A stretch of 43,983 bases of DNA, from contig NZ_JAOWCB010000039.1 in assembly GCF_026420845.1 (NCBI RefSeq), positions 1-43,983 of the forward strand. The letters are read 5' to 3'. Source of the stretch: Streptomyces sp. PR69. Lineage in GTDB: Bacteria > Actinomycetota > Actinomycetes > Streptomycetales > Streptomycetaceae. The notes beneath the pieces were generated by a model that was given only the letters and a program-made list of their open reading frames with translations, ran no database searches and was not told the origin of the DNA. The translations under genes and the position numbers were made by a program. Positions 32,940-40,475 of the stretch are shown here, in pieces. Within the stretch, counting starts at the first letter, position 1. The number at the start of each line of letters is the position of its first letter.

Positions 32940-34507
32940 AGCTCAACCGACGTGATCTGCTCAAGACGGCCGCCGCGGCGGGCGCGCTCAATCTCGCCTG
33001 GCCGCTGAGTGCGGGGCTCACGCCCGCGCAGGCGCGTGAGGCCGCCGAGGCGCTCGGCGCGGACTACGACCCCGGGCCGTTCACCCTCGGCGTCGCCTCG
33101 GGCGACCCGCAGCCGGACAGCGTGCTGCTGTGGACGCGGCTCGCCCCCGAGCCCCTCGCGCCGGAGCAGGATCTGCCGGAGATCGTCGAGGTGGAGTGGG
33201 TGGTGGCCAGGGACCGTTCGCTGCGCCAGGTGGTGGCCCGCGGGACCGTTCCCGCCTCCGCCACGCTGGGCCACAGCGTGCATGTGCCCGTGGGAGGGCT
33301 GTCCGCGGGCGTCTGCTACTGGTACGCGTTCAAGGCGCTCGGCGCTGTCAGCCGTGTCGGCCGGACGAGGACCGCGCCCGCCGGCCGGGTCTCGGAGGTC
33401 CGTTTCGCCGCGGCCAACTGCCAGGCGTTCCACGACGGCTACTACGCCGCCCACCGCGGCATCGCCCGCGAAAACGTCGACTTCGTCGTCCACCTCGGCG
33501 ACTACATCTATGAGCACGGCCAGGTCGGCGGGGTCCCCGAGGACCATGTGCGGGACCACGAGGGCCCGGGGACCTTCACGCTCGCCGACTACCGCCGCCG
33601 CCATGCGCTCTACAAGGGCGACCGCTCCCTGCGTGAGGCGCACGCCGCGCACCCGTGGTTTCTGACCTGGGACGACCACGAGGTGGTCAACGACTACAGC
33701 GGCGGCGCGGGCGGCGCGCCCTTCATGCGGCGCCGGGCGGCCGCGTACCAGGCGTGGTACGAGAACATGCCGCACCGGGACAGCGGCGTCACCGGCGGCA
33801 CGGCGCTGCCCGACCCGGAGATCCACCGGGTGCGCCGCTGGGGCGATCTGCTGGAGCTGACCGTGCTGGACCTGCGCTCGTACCGCTCGGCGCAGAACCT
33901 GCCGGACGGCACGATTCTGGGCGCCGAGCAGAAGTCGTGGCTGAAGCGGGGCATCTCCGACGCCCCCGACGCCTGGCATGTCTGGGCCAACTCGATCATG
34001 CTCAGCCAGCTCCGCCGCAGCCCCGGCGGCTGGTACATGTTCACCGACCAGTGGGACGGCTTCCTCGCCGAGCGGAAGGAGGTCCTCGGACATGTGCACA
34101 GCTCCGGTCTTGAGGATCTGGTCGTGGTCACCGGCGACTGGCACTCCGCGTTCGTGGACGACCTCCGGCCGGACTTCGACGACACGTCGTCGCCGGTCGT
34201 GGGCACGGAGTTCACCGCGCACTCGGTGACCTCCGGCGCGTACTCCGCGGACTGGAACAAGACCAACGGCCCGGTCATGGGCGCGGCCAACCCCCATCTG
34301 CAGTACTTCGAGGGCAACCGCTACGGCTATGACGTCTACACCGTCACGCCGGAACGGTTCAGCGCCCATATGCGGGTCATCGCCGACCGCCGCGACCCCG
34401 CCTCGCCGGTGTCCACGCTGACCACGTTCCATGTGGACCGGGGCAGGGCGGGCTCGTACGAGGACCCCGCGACGAAGAACTCCCCGGCCCAGTACCGCCG
34501 GGACTGA
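32936..34507 (+). CDS. PhoD-family alkaline phosphatase/phosphodiesterase, Tat-exported
   Basis: This 523-residue protein begins with a twin-arginine signal: NRRDLLKTAAAAGALNLAWP, cleavage near TPAQA. The PhoD N-domain (FTLGVASGDPQPDSVLLWTRL) and catalytic metallophosphatase domain follow. The metal-site motifs are AANCQAFHDGYYAA, VDFVVHLGDYIYEHG, FLTWDDHEVVNDYSGG and VVVTGDWHSAF. It hydrolyses phosphodiesters and monoesters outside the cell, probably in phosphate starvation. The GTG start overlaps the preceding gene. PhoP control is suggested only by a single GTTCACC-type half-site far upstream. Confidence 0.92.
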   Translation: MKLNRRDLLKTAAAAGALNLAWPLSAGLTPAQAREAAEALGADYDPGPFTLGVASGDPQPDSVLLWTRLAPEPLAPEQDLPEIVEVEWVVARDRSLRQVVARGTVPASATLGHSVHVPVGGLSAGVCYWYAFKALGAVSRVGRTRTAPAGRVSEVRFAAANCQAFHDGYYAAHRGIARENVDFVVHLGDYIYEHGQVGGVPEDHVRDHEGPGTFTLADYRRRHALYKGDRSLREAHAAHPWFLTWDDHEVVNDYSGGAGGAPFMRRRAAAYQAWYENMPHRDSGVTGGTALPDPEIHRVRRWGDLLELTVLDLRSYRSAQNLPDGTILGAEQKSWLKRGISDAPDAWHVWANSIMLSQLRRSPGGWYMFTDQWDGFLAERKEVLGHVHSSGLEDLVVVTGDWHSAFVDDLRPDFDDTSSPVVGTEFTAHSVTSGAYSADWNKTNGPVMGAANPHLQYFEGNRYGYDVYTVTPERFSAHMRVIADRRDPASPVSTLTTFHVDRGRAGSYEDPATKNSPAQYRRD

Positions 34508-34537
34508 CGGGACGGTCACGCCAGGACGCACATCACA

Positions 34538-34564
34538 CCGGTGCGCGGTACCGCCGCGCACCGG
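34538..34564. terminator. Terminator after phoD
   Basis: CCGGTGCGCGG-TACCG-CCGCGCACCGG is a perfect 11 bp stem with a 5-base loop, 30 bases after the PhoD stop. Confidence 0.9.
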
Positions 34565-34584
34565 CCCGGCCTACTCTCAGGCGC

Positions 34585-35550
34585 ATGTTCGCTGCCTACG
34601 CTGCCCGCATCGACCGTGAGAACCCGCTCAAGGGACTTGAACTGGGCGAACGCCCCGCGCCTGAAGCCCGCCCCGGATGGCGGACGGTCACCGTCAAGGC
34701 CGCCTCCCTCAACCACCACGACCTGTGGTCGCTGCGGGGCGTCGGCCTCGGCGACGACAAGCTGCCGATGATCCTCGGCTGTGACGCCGCGGGCGTCGAC
34801 GAGGACGGCAACGAGGTGGTGCTGCACTCCGTCATCGGCCAGACGGGGCACGGCGTCGGCCCCGACGAGCCCCGTTCCATCCTCACCGAGCGCTACCAGG
34901 GCACCTTCGCCGAGCAGGTCTCCGTCCCCGCCTGGAACATCCTGCCCAAGCCGAAGGAGCTGTCGTTCGAGGAGGCCGCCTGTCTGCCGACCGCCTGGCT
35001 CACCGCGTACCGCATGCTCTTCACCAACGCCGGGGTGCGCCCGGGGGATTCGGTGCTCGTCCAGGGCGCGGGCGGCGGCGTCGCCACCGCCGCGATCGTC
35101 CTCGGCAAGGCCGCCGGGCTGCGGGTGTACGCCACCAGCCGCGACGAGACCAAGCGGCGGCGCGCCGTCGAGCTGGGCGCGGAGGAGGCGTACGAGCCGG
35201 GGGCCCGGCTGCCGCGGCGGGTGGACGCCGTCATTGAGACCGTGGGCGCGGCGACCTGGTCCCACTCGGTCAAGTCGCTGCGCCCCGGCGGCACCCTGGT
35301 GATCTCCGGCGCGACCAGCGGCGACCGCCCCGCGCATGCCGAGCTGACCCGGATCTTCTTCCTGGAGCTCAAGGTCGTCGGCTCCACCATGGGGACCAAG
35401 GACGAACTGGAGGACCTGCTCTCCTTCTGCGCGGCCACGGGGGTGCGGCCGGTGATCGACGAGGTGCTGCCGCTGGACCGGGCGCGGGAAGGCTTCGAGA
35501 AGATGGAGAGCGGCGAGCTGTTCGGAAAGATCGTGCTGACGACCTCTTGA
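34585..35550 (+). CDS. Zinc-type (MDR) alcohol dehydrogenase / quinone reductase-like protein
   Basis: This 321-residue medium-chain dehydrogenase has a GroES-like N-domain (KAASLNHHDLWSLRGVGLG, LPMILGCDAAGVDEDGNEVV) and Rossmann loop VLVQGAGGGVATAAIVLGKA. The catalytic Cys/His zinc ligands are only partly present, as in quinone oxidoreductase-like members, so it probably reduces an enone or quinone with NADPH. TACTCT (34572-34577) lies seven bases before the ATG, suggesting a leaderless transcript after the phoD terminator. Confidence 0.85.
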   Translation: MFAAYAARIDRENPLKGLELGERPAPEARPGWRTVTVKAASLNHHDLWSLRGVGLGDDKLPMILGCDAAGVDEDGNEVVLHSVIGQTGHGVGPDEPRSILTERYQGTFAEQVSVPAWNILPKPKELSFEEAACLPTAWLTAYRMLFTNAGVRPGDSVLVQGAGGGVATAAIVLGKAAGLRVYATSRDETKRRRAVELGAEEAYEPGARLPRRVDAVIETVGAATWSHSVKSLRPGGTLVISGATSGDRPAHAELTRIFFLELKVVGSTMGTKDELEDLLSFCAATGVRPVIDEVLPLDRAREGFEKMESGELFGKIVLTTS

Positions 35551-35583
35551 TGGGCCGTCAGTTCTGCTGATGGGATCCGGCTC

Positions 35584-37068
35584 ATGCGACTGGTGCGGGT
35601 GAACCCGCGTATGAGCCGGATTCTCCGTCTGCTGGTGACGGCCCTGGCACTCTGCTCCTGTCTGGCCGTGCCGGGGCTGACGCCGGCCGCCGCGGCCCCC
35701 GCCGCCCGCGGCCCCGCCCCCGCCGCACGCGCCGCGGACCGCCCGGACGGCATCCCGCCGCTGACCGACGACCGCGGCCGGGTGATCACCCTGCGTGGCT
35801 GGAACGTCGAGGACAAGACCGGCCGGGGCGAGTCGGCCCTGACGGCCGTCACCGAGAAGCACTTCCGCGATATGCGGGCGAAGGGGTTCAACGCCGCCCG
35901 GCTGCTGGTCTTCTGGGACGATCTGGAGCCGCGGCGCGGCCGGTACAGCCAGGAGTATCTGCGCCGGATCGAACGCATCCTGAACTGGGCGCACCGGCAC
36001 GGCATCCAGGTGGTGCTGGACGCCCACCAGGACGTCTTCGGACCGGCCTTCGGGCGCCGCGGCATCCCCGAGTGGGCTGCCAGGACCGACGGCCTGCCCT
36101 TCACCCCGCACCCCGACGACTGGTTCTCCGAGTACTTCGAGCCCGCCGTGCAGCGGGCCTTCACCCATCTCTACGAGGACCCGGACCTCCGGCGCGCCCA
36201 GGCGCGGATGTGGCGCGTTCTGGCGGCCCGCTTCGGCGGCCATCCGGCCGTCCTCGGCTATGACCTGATCAACGAGCCGATGGGGGAGCTGCGGGACGGC
36301 GAGGACCTGGCGACCGCGGCCCGCCGGATCGAGCGCGAGCAGCTCACGCCGATGTACAACCGCCTCGCGGACGCGGTCCGCTCGGTCGACCGCGACAGCT
36401 GGCTCTTCGTCGAGCCGACGCCGATCGTCGGCGAGGGTGTGCCGACGGGCCTGGGCCGGATCGAGGATCCGAAGGTCGTCTACGCGCCCCACTTCTACAA
36501 CACCGCCATGGAGGCGGGGGCGGACTACGACCCGGACGCGGGCTGGATCGAGGCGTACGAGGCAGCCGTCACGGTCTACCCCGCGCGGCAGCGCATCCCG
36601 GTGGTGGTGGGGGAGTGGGGGCCGCTGAACAACGCGCTGCCCAATATGTCCCGCTTCTACCGTGACGCGCTCGCCTCGCTGAGCCGCTACAGCTCCGGCT
36701 GGGCGGGCTATGTGTGGTGCTACGGCGGCGGCTACTGCGCGGTCGACGCCGAGGGCCGCTTCCGTGCCAACAAGGAGCAGACGGCGGCCCCGTACGCGGC
36801 GGCGGTCGCGGGGCGGGTCGCCGTCGACGCGTACGACCCCGGGGGCGGGACGTACCGGCTGCGATACCGGGCGACGGGCCGCGGGGCCGGCGTCAGCGAG
36901 CTCTCACTGCCCCCGGCTCCGGCCGGATGGCGGATCGCGGTGACGGGCCGCGCCTGGACGCCGACTGAGGCCGCGGCGCCGGGGAGGGCGTGCACGGTGT
37001 GGGTGCTCGCGGCGCCGGGGGCCGAGGTCGAGGTCATGGTCACCCGTGGCGATGTCAACCAGGGTTGA
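35584..37068 (+). CDS. Secreted GH5 glycosidase, endoglycoceramidase-like
   Basis: This 494-residue glycoside hydrolase family 5 enzyme has a signal peptide (ILRLLVTALALCSCLAVPGL, cleavage near TPAAAA). Conserved blocks are LRGWNVEDKTG, the substrate-site QVVLDAHQDVFGP, the acid/base Glu in GYDLINEPMGE and the nucleophile Glu in VVVGEWGPLNN. It most resembles endoglycosylceramidases, which release glycans from glycolipids; the natural substrate is uncertain. The C-terminal ~100 residues look like a beta domain. The start is uncertain: ATG 35584 or ATG 35611 (MSRILRLL, the shorter signal). Its last codons overlap the first GTCAA/TTGAC operator of the next gene. Confidence 0.85.
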   Translation: MRLVRVNPRMSRILRLLVTALALCSCLAVPGLTPAAAAPAARGPAPAARAADRPDGIPPLTDDRGRVITLRGWNVEDKTGRGESALTAVTEKHFRDMRAKGFNAARLLVFWDDLEPRRGRYSQEYLRRIERILNWAHRHGIQVVLDAHQDVFGPAFGRRGIPEWAARTDGLPFTPHPDDWFSEYFEPAVQRAFTHLYEDPDLRRAQARMWRVLAARFGGHPAVLGYDLINEPMGELRDGEDLATAARRIEREQLTPMYNRLADAVRSVDRDSWLFVEPTPIVGEGVPTGLGRIEDPKVVYAPHFYNTAMEAGADYDPDAGWIEAYEAAVTVYPARQRIPVVVGEWGPLNNALPNMSRFYRDALASLSRYSSGWAGYVWCYGGGYCAVDAEGRFRANKEQTAAPYAAAVAGRVAVDAYDPGGGTYRLRYRATGRGAGVSELSLPPAPAGWRIAVTGRAWTPTEAAAPGRACTVWVLAAPGAEVEVMVTRGDVNQG

Positions 37069-37069
37069 C
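37054..37069. promoter_or_regulatory. GTCAA-N6-TTGAC operator 1
   Basis: GTCAACCAGGGTTGAC is an inverted repeat overlapping both the -35 hexamer of the next promoter and the stop of the GH5 gene. It has the same half-sites and 6-base spacing as operator 2, centre-to-centre about 28 bases. Confidence 0.7.
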
Positions 37070-37094
37070 GGTCTTCGGCCTGTCAATGTAGGTT
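37065..37094 (+). promoter_or_regulatory. Leaderless promoter of the HTH-Clp-N operon
   Basis: TTGACG (37065-37070), an 18-base spacer and TAGGTT (37089-37094), with the ATG seven bases later, is a near-ideal Streptomyces promoter. It gives a transcript starting at the start codon. Confidence 0.75.
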
Positions 37095-37097
37095 GAC
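37082..37097. promoter_or_regulatory. GTCAA-N6-TTGAC operator 2
   Basis: GTCAATGTAGGTTGAC overlaps the -10 hexamer. With operator 1 it forms two equal sites over the promoter, so a protein bound at both would repress. The HTH protein encoded directly downstream is the obvious candidate. Confidence 0.7.
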
Positions 37098-37101
37098 AGG
37101 T

Positions 37102-37311
37102 ATGAGTGAGGCAACCGATCTCGCCCAGCGTGCGGGCGACCGCGATCCACGGGTGGGGCTGCGTGCCGTCGCCGCGCTGCGCCGGCTGCTGGAGCAGCTC
37201 GAAGCGGTGCAGGTGCGCAGCGCGCGCAATCAGGGCTGGTCCTGGCAGGAGATCGCGGGGGAGCTGGGCGTCAGCCGGCAGGCCGTCCACAAGAAGTACG
37301 GGAGGCAGTGA
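37102..37311 (+). CDS. Tiny helix-turn-helix protein, probable autoregulator
   Basis: This 69-residue protein is mostly helical: a basic first helix (LRAVAALRRLLEQLEAVQVRSA) and a C-terminal HTH (WSWQEIAGELGVSRQAVHKK). It resembles short streptomycete HTH proteins found next to Clp-N proteins. The ATG at 37102 is used because the -10 TAGGTT ends seven bases before it; the TTG nine bases upstream lies inside the promoter. Its stop overlaps the Clp-N start (TGATG). It probably binds the two GTCAA-N6-TTGAC sites. Confidence 0.75.
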   Translation: MSEATDLAQRAGDRDPRVGLRAVAALRRLLEQLEAVQVRSARNQGWSWQEIAGELGVSRQAVHKKYGRQ

Positions 37312-37874
37312 TGTTTGAACGCTTCAGCAAGGACGCGCGCGATGTGGTGACCTGCTCCGTGGCCCTGGCGGAGCGGACCGGGGCGGACTCCGTCACCGAG
37401 GAGCATCTGCTGCTGGCCATGCTGGACCAGGAGGGCACGCGTGCGGCCTTCGCCTTCGCGGCGCTCGGCGTCGCCGACCGGCGCGCCTCGGTGGAGGCGG
37501 CCCTCGCGGCGGCCCGACGCCGCGGCGGGCTCTCCCGCGCGGACGCGGACGCGCTGGCCGGACTCGGCATCGATGTGACCGAGGTCGTCTCCAAGGTCGA
37601 GGCCGTGCACGGGGAGGGAGCGCTGCGGTCTGGCGGCAGGCCGAGACGGCGGTGGACGTCAGGACGCCGCGGCTTCACCCCTGCCGCGAAAGACGCCCTG
37701 GAGAAGTCTCTTCGCATCGCTGTGGCCCGCGGCGACCGCCATATCGGCGGCGAGCACCTGCTGCTGGCGTTGACGGCCATGCCGGGGGTGGTGGCGGAGG
37801 TCCTCGCGGACCACGGGGCGACGTATGAGTCCGCGCAGCGTGCGATGTTCGGGTCCGGTCCACGCGGCTCGTGA
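37311..37874 (+). CDS. Clp N-terminal-domain protein without ATPase
   Basis: This 187-residue protein holds two Clp-N (double-repeat) modules: FERFSKDARDVVTCSVALAE with EEHLLLAML, and FTPAAKDALEKSLRIAVARG with GGEHLLLALTAMPG. It lacks Walker motifs, so it is not a ClpC ATPase. Such stand-alone Clp-N proteins may act as adaptors or sensors of Clp proteolysis or chaperones; function is unproven. GGAGG lies five bases before the ATG, which overlaps the HTH stop. Confidence 0.85.
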   Translation: MFERFSKDARDVVTCSVALAERTGADSVTEEHLLLAMLDQEGTRAAFAFAALGVADRRASVEAALAAARRRGGLSRADADALAGLGIDVTEVVSKVEAVHGEGALRSGGRPRRRWTSGRRGFTPAAKDALEKSLRIAVARGDRHIGGEHLLLALTAMPGVVAEVLADHGATYESAQRAMFGSGPRGS

Positions 37875-38212
37875 CGGGCCGCCCCCGCCGGGCCCTTCCC
37901 GAAACCGGGGCTCCGCCCCCGGACCCCCCCGTCCGCAAACTCCCCCAGACTCCTTCCGGGATGCGCCTTTCAGACGGGCTGTTCCGGCGCAGCCGAATCC
38001 AGCCCCGCCTGGGGGCGCCTCCGTGGGGGTGCCCCTGGGGGCACCTCCCAGCGGTAGCTGGGGGAGGAGTCTGGGGGAGGTAGCTGGGGGAGTTCGAGAC
38101 GCGGGGGCCTGGGCATCCCGGCCCCGCGGCGTCCGAGGCGCAAGGACTTGCACATCCGGCCTCGCCGGCCTCTGAGGCGCGGGGTGCGGGGTGCGGGCGG
38201 AGCCCCAGGGGC
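37875..38212. repeat. Dispersed GC-rich intergenic repeats
   Basis: These 338 bases without a gene contain several palindromic elements: CCGGGGCTCCGCCCCCGG, GTGGGGGTGCCCCTGGGGGCAC, GCGGTAGCTGGGGGAG repeated near 38050-38095, and CATCCGGCCTCGCCGGCC. Such elements recur across Streptomyces genomes and end transcripts of the convergent flanking genes. No coding sequence is supported. Confidence 0.65.
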
Positions 38213-39121
38213 CTACGGCTTGGGGGCTCTGAGGAGCGCCGAGATGTGGGCCGCGGCCGTCGAGAGATGGCGGCGCGCCTCGGTCAGCTGCGCCGCCGTC
38301 ACCCCGTGGTCCCGCGCCGCATCGCGGATGTCGTCGCGGAAGCGGTCGAGCAGCCGGTCCAGGTCCCGCGCCGGATCACCCGAGTCCCGGGTGTCCTTCG
38401 CCCACTCCGGGACCGTCTCCTCCGCCGGCTCCGGCCGGACGTACGGCGGCCAGGCCGCGCTCTTCGCCAGGCCGCCCAGCTGCGCGCTGAGTTCGCTGAG
38501 CCCTTCCCGTACGCCGGTCGGCCAGTCGCCCCGCGCGAAGTGGTCCTGCACCTGCTCCTGCACCTGGCGTGCGATGCGCTGCATCTCCTGACGCGCCGTC
38601 TCCTGCGCCTCCCGCGCCCGGCGCGACTCGTCCTTCGCCCGGCGCGTCTGCTCCTTCCACTCCTGCTTGGCGCGGCGCAGCTCCTCCTTGGCGGCCTGCC
38701 ACGACTGCTCGCCCGTCGCGTCCTTCGGCGTCTGCCGGGTCTCGGTCGCCGCGGCCCGCATCTCGCTGCGCAGCTTGCCCGCCGCGCCGCGGACGTCGTC
38801 GCGGATCTCGGCGGCCAGCTCGGAGACCGACTCGCGGATCTCCCGCTCCAGGTCGTCGAGTTCGCCGGTGCGCCCGGCGAGCTCCTCGCGGCCCGCGTCC
38901 GTGATCGAGTAGACCTTGCGGCCGCCTTCCGTGGCATGGGTGACCAGGCCCTCGGCCTCCAGCTTGGCCAGCCGCGGGTAGACGGTGCCCGCGCTGGGCG
39001 CGTACAGGCCCTGGAAGCGCTCCTCCAGCAGCCGGATGACCTCGTAGCCGTGGCGCGGCGCCTCGTCCAGCAGCTTGAGCAGATACAGGCGGAGCCGGCC
39101 GTGGGCGAAGACGGGGGGCAT
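38213..39121 (-). CDS. PadR-family regulator with long coiled-coil tail
   Basis: This 302-residue protein has an N-terminal PadR winged helix (RLRLYLLKLLDEAPRHGYEV, QGLYAPSAGTVYPRLAKLEA, EGLVTHATEGGRKVYSITDA). After it come an unusually long charged helical segment (about 85-200, e.g. QSWQAAKEELRRAKQEWKEQ) and a C-terminal acidic part. PadR proteins usually have short dimerisation tails. It starts one base after the stop of the DUF4097 gene, so it is the second gene of an operon it may repress. Confidence 0.88.
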   Translation of the reverse strand: MPPVFAHGRLRLYLLKLLDEAPRHGYEVIRLLEERFQGLYAPSAGTVYPRLAKLEAEGLVTHATEGGRKVYSITDAGREELAGRTGELDDLEREIRESVSELAAEIRDDVRGAAGKLRSEMRAAATETRQTPKDATGEQSWQAAKEELRRAKQEWKEQTRRAKDESRRAREAQETARQEMQRIARQVQEQVQDHFARGDWPTGVREGLSELSAQLGGLAKSAAWPPYVRPEPAEETVPEWAKDTRDSGDPARDLDRLLDRFRDDIRDAARDHGVTAAQLTEARRHLSTAAAHISALLRAPKP

Positions 39122-39122
39122 G

Positions 39123-39989
39123 TCAGAGCACCTTCCCGGCAGCGGCGTCGGACGGTTCGCTGCCGGGGTCGGCCGGCGGGCGGCGCAGCAGGGCGATGGA
39201 GCCGGAGACGGTCGTCACCTTGAGGGAGCCGGTGCCCGCGCCCAGCGTGCCGGTGATCTTCTTCGCGCCCCACTGGCCGCTGACCCGGAGGTCGTCGAAG
39301 GCGTTGGAGACGGCGCCGCCCGTGGTGTTGATGCCGACCTGTGCGTCCGCGGGCTGGGGCAGCCGGATCGCCACCTCGCCTGAGACGGTGGTGAGCCGGA
39401 TGTCGGGCGGTGCGGCGCCGGCGGCCGGGGCGAGGTCCAGCACCATGTCGCCGCTGACGGACTCCGCCCGCACGGACCGGCCCAGGCCCTCGATCACCGT
39501 GAGGTCGCCGGACACGGACTCAAAGCGCAGATCGCCCGCCAGCGACTGGGCCTCCAGGCTGCCGGAGACGGACTCGGCGCGGACGGCGCCGGTCAGGCCG
39601 ACCAGCGTGGTGTCGCCGCTGACGCCGCGCACAGTGGCGTCGCCGCGGATGCCGGAGACGACGGCCCCGGCCCCGATGACGCCGACCTCGACGGCGGCGT
39701 CCGCCGGCACGGTGAGGGAGACGACCGCCTCGCGCCGCCAGCCCTTGGGGTCCAGCCATTTGAGGAGGCCCTTCCAGGGGAGGTCCTCATAGGCGACCGT
39801 GAGGGTGGAGCCCTGCTGGGTCACGATCAGCGGCGGGCCGTCCAGCGCCGAGACCTCGAGCCGGGCGGGGCCCTTGTCCGTGCCGACGACATTGACCGTG
39901 CCGTTGACGATGCGGACGTTGAGGGCGGTCACGGGATCGTCGAAGACAAGCTTGGCAGGCTCGGCGACTTCCCAGGTCGAGTGGGGCAT
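39123..39989 (-). CDS. DUF4097 beta-strand repeat protein
   Basis: This 288-residue protein is made of short repeated beta strands with the repeating form VRAESVSGDL / LRFESVSGDLTV / IRLTTVSGEVAIRL, typical of DUF4097. It has no signal peptide or membrane span. The family often sits next to PadR regulators and is of unknown function, perhaps in membrane stress. The ATG at 39989 has GGAGG seven bases upstream; the open frame extends to 40025, inside the 5' leader. Confidence 0.88.
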   Translation of the reverse strand: MPHSTWEVAEPAKLVFDDPVTALNVRIVNGTVNVVGTDKGPARLEVSALDGPPLIVTQQGSTLTVAYEDLPWKGLLKWLDPKGWRREAVVSLTVPADAAVEVGVIGAGAVVSGIRGDATVRGVSGDTTLVGLTGAVRAESVSGSLEAQSLAGDLRFESVSGDLTVIEGLGRSVRAESVSGDMVLDLAPAAGAAPPDIRLTTVSGEVAIRLPQPADAQVGINTTGGAVSNAFDDLRVSGQWGAKKITGTLGAGTGSLKVTTVSGSIALLRRPPADPGSEPSDAAAGKVL

Positions 39990-40043
39990 GACGGGGCCTC
40001 CTCGGCAGCCGTAGCAACGCAACATATCGCGTCTCCTGGTAAC

Positions 40044-40071
40044 ACGATATATCGCGGTTGCCGGGTGTCAA
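40044..40071 (-). promoter_or_regulatory. Promoter and operator of the DUF4097-PadR operon
   Basis: On the minus strand TTGACA (40071-40066), 16 bases and TATCGT (40049-40044) form a near-consensus promoter. CGATATATCG (40045-40054), a perfect 10-base palindrome, overlaps the -10, and ATATCGCG recurs 25 bases downstream (40024-40031). PadR repressors use AT-rich dyads of this kind, so self-control is likely. Confidence 0.7.
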
Positions 40072-40141
40072 GGCGGGTGGTGCGCTCCACCGTCTCTGCC
40101 GTCACCCGGGTTACGCCGTCACGCCGTCACGCCGTCTCCCG

Positions 40142-40321
40142 TCACTCTTCGTCTTCGTCGTCCAGCCGCGCCAGCCAGGTGGCCAGCCGCTCCACCGGCA
40201 CCTCGAAGTCCGGGTTCAGATCGACGAACGTGCGCAGCTGCTCAGCGAGCCACTCAAAGGTGATCTCCTCCTCGCCGCGCCGCTTCTCCAGCTCTTCGAT
40301 GCCTCGGTCGGTGAAGTACAC
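40142..40321 (-). CDS. DUF6104-type small acidic protein
   Basis: This 59-residue protein begins VYFTDRGIEELEKRRGEEEI, continues TFEWLAEQLRTFVDLNPDFE and ends ETERLATWL-like residues with an acidic DDEDEE tail (VPVERLATWLARLDDEDEE). It matches a small conserved Streptomyces family (DUF6104 as I recall), mostly helical, function unknown. The GTG start has GGAG six bases upstream; the open frame continues to 40387 without conservation. Confidence 0.85.
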   Translation of the reverse strand: MYFTDRGIEELEKRRGEEEITFEWLAEQLRTFVDLNPDFEVPVERLATWLARLDDEDEE

Positions 40322-40354
40322 GTCCAGCTCCAGTAGGCAAAAACGGGTTACGTG

Positions 40355-40368
40355 CTTGTACGTACAAG
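40355..40368. promoter_or_regulatory. Perfect palindrome upstream of the DUF6104-type gene
   Basis: CTTGTACGTACAAG is a perfect 14-base palindrome 34 bases before the start, with a related CATAC-AA-GTATG dyad at 40381-40392. It may be an operator. Confidence 0.4.
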
Positions 40369-40404
40369 TGCGTAGATGCACATACAAGTATGGCGGGCAA
40401 CGCA

Positions 40405-40442
40405 GAGGGCCCGGACCGCACCGCAGTGCAGCCCGGGCCCTC
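40405..40442. terminator. Terminator of kgd
   Basis: GAGGGCCCGG and CCGGGCCCTC pair in a 10 bp stem around an 18-base loop, 34 bases after the kgd stop on the minus strand. Confidence 0.8.
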
Positions 40443-40475
40443 AGACGCGGTGGATCAGCGCAGCATCCGCGCAGG

